Part shown: positions 60,574-64,000 of the stretch, in pieces
Position numbering within the stretch: the stretch's first letter is position 1
Layout of the letters: each line of letters opens with the position of its first letter
From: Gramella sp. MT6
GTDB taxonomy: Bacteria > Bacteroidota > Bacteroidia > Flavobacteriales > Flavobacteriaceae
Length of the DNA stretch: 64,000 bases
Direction of reading: 5' to 3'
NCBI RefSeq assembly: GCF_019357415.1
Contig: NZ_CP048410.1
Location: 2,265,001-2,329,000 of the forward strand
Program-made: the position numbers and the translations under genes
Notes under the pieces: generated by a model
Database searches by the model: none
Told to the model about the DNA's origin: nothing
Seen by the model: only the letters and a program-made list of their open reading frames with translations

Positions 60574-61461
60574 ATGAGTGAAAAGATGAACAGAAGAAAG
60601 TTGCTTAAGAATCTTGGCCTTGGTGCAGGAGTATTGAGTTTTAGTAATATCTCAGGAATATTTGCATCAGAACTGGATCTAACACCTGAAACCCTTTCTT
60701 CAGGAAAGATAAAGCATTCAGTTTGCAGATGGTGTTACCAGGACATTCCATTAGAAGATTTTGCTAAAGCCTGTGTGAAAATGGGTATTTCGGGTATCGA
60801 TCTTTTAAGACCTTCTGAATGGGATATTGTTGAAAAAGAAGGACTTGTTTGTTCAATGGCTACAGATGATTTCGCGAATATTATAGAGGGGTTCAATGAT
60901 CTAAAGAATCATGGCGACCTTCAGGAAAAATACAGCGGACTTATTAAAAAAGCTTCGGAACATAATATAAAGAATGTGATCTGTTTTTCAGGGAACCGCA
61001 ATGGGATGGATGAGGAAACTGGAATCATAAACTGCGTTAAAGGCCTAACTCCTCTTTTGGATTATGCTCAGGAACTTAACGTGAATCTGGTCATGGAATT
61101 GCTTAACAGTAAAGTAGACCATGAGGATTATATGTGTGATCATACAGATTGGGGAGTAAGACTCGCTAAAAGGCTGAACAAACCTAACTTTAAACTGCTC
61201 TACGATATTTATCATATGCAGATCATGGAAGGTGATGTAATTAGAACAATTAGAGAAAATCACCAGTACATAAATCATTATCATACAGCGGGAGTGCCCG
61301 GCAGACATGAAATAAATGATTCTCAGGAATTGAATTATCCCGCTATTATGGAAGCCATCCATGCAACCGGCTTTGATGGATTTGTAGCCCAGGAATTTAT
61401 CCCTACTTATAAAGATAAGCTGGCAGCTCTACGCGAGGGTATACAGATCTGTGATATTTAA
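60574..61461 (+). CDS. Exported xylose-isomerase-like TIM-barrel protein
   Basis: 295 residues. NRRKLLKNLG followed by a hydrophobic stretch is a twin-arginine-type signal. The barrel reads KHSVCRWCYQDIPLEDFAKACVKMGISGIDLL near 48-79, VMELLN near 170, LLYDIYHMQIMEGDV near 208-222 with the metal-type Asp and His, HTAGVPGRHEI near 238-248, and VAQEFIP near 270. It is closest to hydroxypyruvate isomerase and sugar-epimerase-like proteins. It would isomerise a sugar or keto-acid in the periplasm. It is the first gene of an operon with the glycoside hydrolase, behind a copy of the Nudix-regulator operator. Confidence 0.85.
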   Translation: MSEKMNRRKLLKNLGLGAGVLSFSNISGIFASELDLTPETLSSGKIKHSVCRWCYQDIPLEDFAKACVKMGISGIDLLRPSEWDIVEKEGLVCSMATDDFANIIEGFNDLKNHGDLQEKYSGLIKKASEHNIKNVICFSGNRNGMDEETGIINCVKGLTPLLDYAQELNVNLVMELLNSKVDHEDYMCDHTDWGVRLAKRLNKPNFKLLYDIYHMQIMEGDVIRTIRENHQYINHYHTAGVPGRHEINDSQELNYPAIMEAIHATGFDGFVAQEFIPTYKDKLAALREGIQICDI

Positions 61462-61478
61462 TAGATAACTTGCCTTAA

Positions 61479-64000
61479 ATGAAGAAACTAAAATTGAATT
61501 TTAGCACAACTGCTTTTGCCCTATTCCTGGCTTTTTCAGGATTAATTGCCCAAAATCAAAAAAAGACAGATGTATATGTTGATGATTCCGGGATCATGAG
61601 ATGGGGGCATAATGATGAAGAGGTGCATGGATTCGGAGTAAATTACTCTGCGCCATTTGCACATGCCTTTAGATCAGCTGAAAAAAAAGGTTTAGACATC
61701 AAAGCGGAAATGGATAAGGATATCTATCATTTCACCCGAATGAACTTTGACCTGTATCGGCTTCATGTCTGGGATACCGAGATAAGTGATAAAAACGGAA
61801 ACCTAATTGAAAATGAACATTTAGATGCTTTCGATTATTTGCTGAACGAATTAAAGAAACGCGACATCAATTTTGTGATTACACCAATTGCGTATTGGGG
61901 AAATGGCTGGCCAGAGCCCGATGAGGACACGCCGGGCTTTTCGAACAAATATGGTAAGGAAAATAGTCTTACAGATCCTGAAGCGATCAAAGCTCAGCAG
62001 AACTATTTATCCCAGTTTTTGAATCATGTAAACCCATATACTGGTGTAGCCTATAAAAATGAACCAAATCTAATAGCTTTTGAGGTCAGTAACGAACCGC
62101 ATCACCGCGGAACTCCCGAAGAGGTGAAATCGTTCATCAATAAAATGGTCAAAGCGATGAAAAGTACCGGCACTAAAAAGCCTGTTTTCTATAATGTGAC
62201 CCATAGCACTCAACTGGCTGAAACCTATTTTACCTCAGAAATAGATGGGGGCACCTTCCAGTGGTACCCAACCGGCCTGGGTTTTCAAAAGGAACTGGAA
62301 GGTAATCTATTGCCTAATGTGAATGATTATAATATTCCATTTGATAACATTATAAAAGAAAATAATAAGGCCAAATTGGTGTATGAGTTCGATGCGGCAG
62401 ATGTGAATAAATCTTATATGTACCCGGCGATGGCCAGGAGTTTCAGGGAAGCAGGGGTTCAGCTGGCTACGCATTTCGCCTATGATCCAACCTTCCTGGC
62501 TTATGCAAATACCGAGTATAATACCCATTATATGAACCTTAATTATACCCCGCACAAAGCCTTGGCGTTGATGATCGCTTCAGAAATATTTCATGAGGTT
62601 TCCTTGAACGAGGATCTTGGAACCTATCCTGAAAATCTTGAATTCGGTGATTTTAAGATCAGTTATAAAGGAGATGTGGCCACCTATAATTCCGGAGAAA
62701 AATTCATTTATACCAATTCAACCGAAATTAAACCAAAGCAGATTTCTGAATTAAAGGAAATCGCTGGACATGGGAATTCTCAAATTGTAAAGTATGATGG
62801 GAAAGGCGCTTATTTCCTGGATAAGCTTGAAAAGGGAGTTTGGAGATTGGAAGTTATGCCAGATCCAATTCTCATAAAAGATCCATTTGGCAGTAATAGC
62901 CTGGATAAAACCGTTTCTGTGATTAGCTGGAAAGAAAATAAGATGGAATTATATCTTGAAGATCTGGCTGAAAATTTCGAGGTTTCAGGCTTAAATGAAG
63001 GAAATAATGTATTCTTCCAAGCTGAAGGAAAAGCATTTGAAATCTCACCAGGTACTTATTTGCTGAAAGCAGAGGGGAAAGAATTTGATATTTCCAGTTT
63101 CGAAAATGATAAGAATTATGAAGTGGTAGCCTTTGAGGCGCAGAAAAGTACAGTGGATAATACCTATCTGGTTCATGAACCATTAGCTTATAGCACTACA
63201 AATGAACCTGTAAAAATAAAAGCTACCATAGTTGCTAAGGATTCGATCAACAAGGTGGAAGCCTGGTTAGAAAACGCGAATAATTATGAGTCTATAGAAT
63301 TAAACGCTGAAAATAATTATGAATATTCTGCTGAAGTGCCGGAAGAATTGCTGAAGCACGGATTTCTTAATTACAGAATCATCGTTTCTACTGCAGGTGG
63401 GAATTATACATTTCCCGGCGGGGTGGAAGGCAGTCCTGCCGATTGGGACTTTCATTCCAAACAGAAATTTGAAACTGCTATTCTAGAAAAAGGCGCGCCG
63501 GTCTATCTTTTTGATGCGGCAACAGATTCAGAAAAAGTAGTACGACAATGGAATAAAGCCAATAATGTAGTGCCGGTAGGTGATAATGAAGTTGAGTTTC
63601 AGGTGAAACTTGATAAATTATTTGAAAAAGATATTGAAAACCTGAATGCTGAACCTATCTATGATTATTCATTCAGGTATAACTTTTCAGATAAACTTGG
63701 AACAAGATCAATTTCAGATAAGAATAAACTGATCATTGAAGCGAGGAGCCTGGTAGATGCTCGGGAGAAGATCCAGGTAGCTTTGGTCATGCAAAACGGA
63801 GCAGCGTTTGGTAAGACCATTGAGCTTACTGATGAAATTCAGGAAATAGAGATCGATCTTAAAGATCTGGAACCAGTTAAGGCGGTAACTCTCCCAAGGC
63901 CATATCCAGGATTTCTACCTTATTATTTTGATCATTCATATTCCGGAGATCTCAAGTTGGAAGAGGTAGAAAGTTTGCAGTTTTCCATTGGTCCGGGGAT
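61479..64000 (+). CDS. Large secreted clan GH-A glycoside hydrolase, 3' end outside window
   Basis: The frame starts at ATG 61479, 17 bp after the TIM-barrel gene, and stays open to the end; 840 residues are visible. A signal peptide ends GLIAQNQ. A (beta/alpha)8 domain covers about 40-400: FGVNYSAPFAHAFR, DLYRLHVWDTEI, acid/base Glu206 in FEVSNEPHH and probable nucleophile Glu303 in LVYEFDAADV, as in GH5-like enzymes. The following 440 residues are beta-rich sandwich domains (Ig-like, then a possible carbohydrate-binding module near 660-840). It should cut an extracellular or periplasmic glycan; galactose-cluster context suggests a galactan or galactoside. The exact family is not settled. 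Confidence 0.85.
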   Translation, partial: MKKLKLNFSTTAFALFLAFSGLIAQNQKKTDVYVDDSGIMRWGHNDEEVHGFGVNYSAPFAHAFRSAEKKGLDIKAEMDKDIYHFTRMNFDLYRLHVWDTEISDKNGNLIENEHLDAFDYLLNELKKRDINFVITPIAYWGNGWPEPDEDTPGFSNKYGKENSLTDPEAIKAQQNYLSQFLNHVNPYTGVAYKNEPNLIAFEVSNEPHHRGTPEEVKSFINKMVKAMKSTGTKKPVFYNVTHSTQLAETYFTSEIDGGTFQWYPTGLGFQKELEGNLLPNVNDYNIPFDNIIKENNKAKLVYEFDAADVNKSYMYPAMARSFREAGVQLATHFAYDPTFLAYANTEYNTHYMNLNYTPHKALALMIASEIFHEVSLNEDLGTYPENLEFGDFKISYKGDVATYNSGEKFIYTNSTEIKPKQISELKEIAGHGNSQIVKYDGKGAYFLDKLEKGVWRLEVMPDPILIKDPFGSNSLDKTVSVISWKENKMELYLEDLAENFEVSGLNEGNNVFFQAEGKAFEISPGTYLLKAEGKEFDISSFENDKNYEVVAFEAQKSTVDNTYLVHEPLAYSTTNEPVKIKATIVAKDSINKVEAWLENANNYESIELNAENNYEYSAEVPEELLKHGFLNYRIIVSTAGGNYTFPGGVEGSPADWDFHSKQKFETAILEKGAPVYLFDAATDSEKVVRQWNKANNVVPVGDNEVEFQVKLDKLFEKDIENLNAEPIYDYSFRYNFSDKLGTRSISDKNKLIIEARSLVDAREKIQVALVMQNGAAFGKTIELTDEIQEIEIDLKDLEPVKAVTLPRPYPGFLPYYFDHSYSGDLKLEEVESLQFSIGPG

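Noticed and set aside
1..64000. tRNA, rRNA, CRISPR array, insertion sequence or integrase
   Set aside because: All gaps were read on both strands. None shows a cloverleaf-like pattern, regularly spaced repeats or transposase motifs; the only repeat family is the pair at 43196-43224 and 45245-45313.

Overview
The window reads as a piece of a Bacteroidetes chromosome, most likely a marine member of the Flavobacteriaceae close to Gramella/Christiangramia. The reasons are AT-rich DNA, promoter -7 boxes of the TAnnTTTG type, hardly any Shine-Dalgarno sequences, several TTG/GTG starts, lipoprotein signal peptides, a TonB-dependent receptor, LytS/LytTR signalling and Bacteroidetes-only families (DUF6428, DUF6952). 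The genus is an inference from gene content. I see no rRNA, tRNA, CRISPR, transposase or prophage. Genes are tightly packed and the only gene-free stretch over 300 bp is 27506-27961.

Layout. 1-3750: acidic repeat protein, a membrane-anchored protein with kinase-like motifs, SRPBCC and VOC proteins, an outer-membrane barrel. 3740-6300: arsenic operon arsR-DUF6428-arsC-acr3 with two matching 16-bp operators. 6340-10170: oxidoreductase, L,D-transpeptidase, unknown secreted protein, HAD phosphatase. 10311-14013: iron acquisition (TonB receptor plus PepSY membrane protein) behind a promoter with a repeated 19-bp motif. 14024-15837: membrane protein, SanA-like protein, nitroreductase. 15831-22490: a long minus-strand run tpx-dgkA-ftsK-lolA-lptF/G-ribBA, joining peroxide defence, chromosome segregation, envelope transport and riboflavin synthesis. 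22615-23838: peroxiredoxin, thioredoxin and DUF6952. 24043-27505: NhaC antiporter, PLP gamma-lyase family enzyme and a divergent Lrp regulator.

27962-39592 holds the most interesting metabolic block: class III aminotransferase, C-N hydrolase, VOC protein, a 915-aa Orn/Lys/Arg-decarboxylase-like enzyme, an ATP-grasp enzyme with a histone-H1-like basic tail, a C45 (acyltransferase/amidase) enzyme, succinate-semialdehyde-type dehydrogenase, then lipoamide dehydrogenase. Four of these are spaced 5-11 bp apart. Together they look like an uncharacterised amine or amino-acid pathway in which an amide is made and later cut, with carbon leaving through a GABA-to-succinate type exit.

39660-50955: unknown secreted protein, LytS/LytTR two-component pair, lone ExbB-like protein, TPR lipoprotein, a 35-aa basic micro-protein, RNA helicase, aldose epimerase homologue, FMN reductase, pabB and tilS, with two copies of a dispersed palindromic repeat. 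51074-64000: a sugar-utilisation region with two peptidases, galM, a sodium/sugar symporter, galT-galK, a degenerate-Nudix regulator, a xylose-isomerase-like TIM-barrel protein and a large clan GH-A glycoside hydrolase that runs off the window. A near-perfect palindrome between galK and the regulator recurs upstream of the TIM-barrel/hydrolase operon, which suggests one local regulon.
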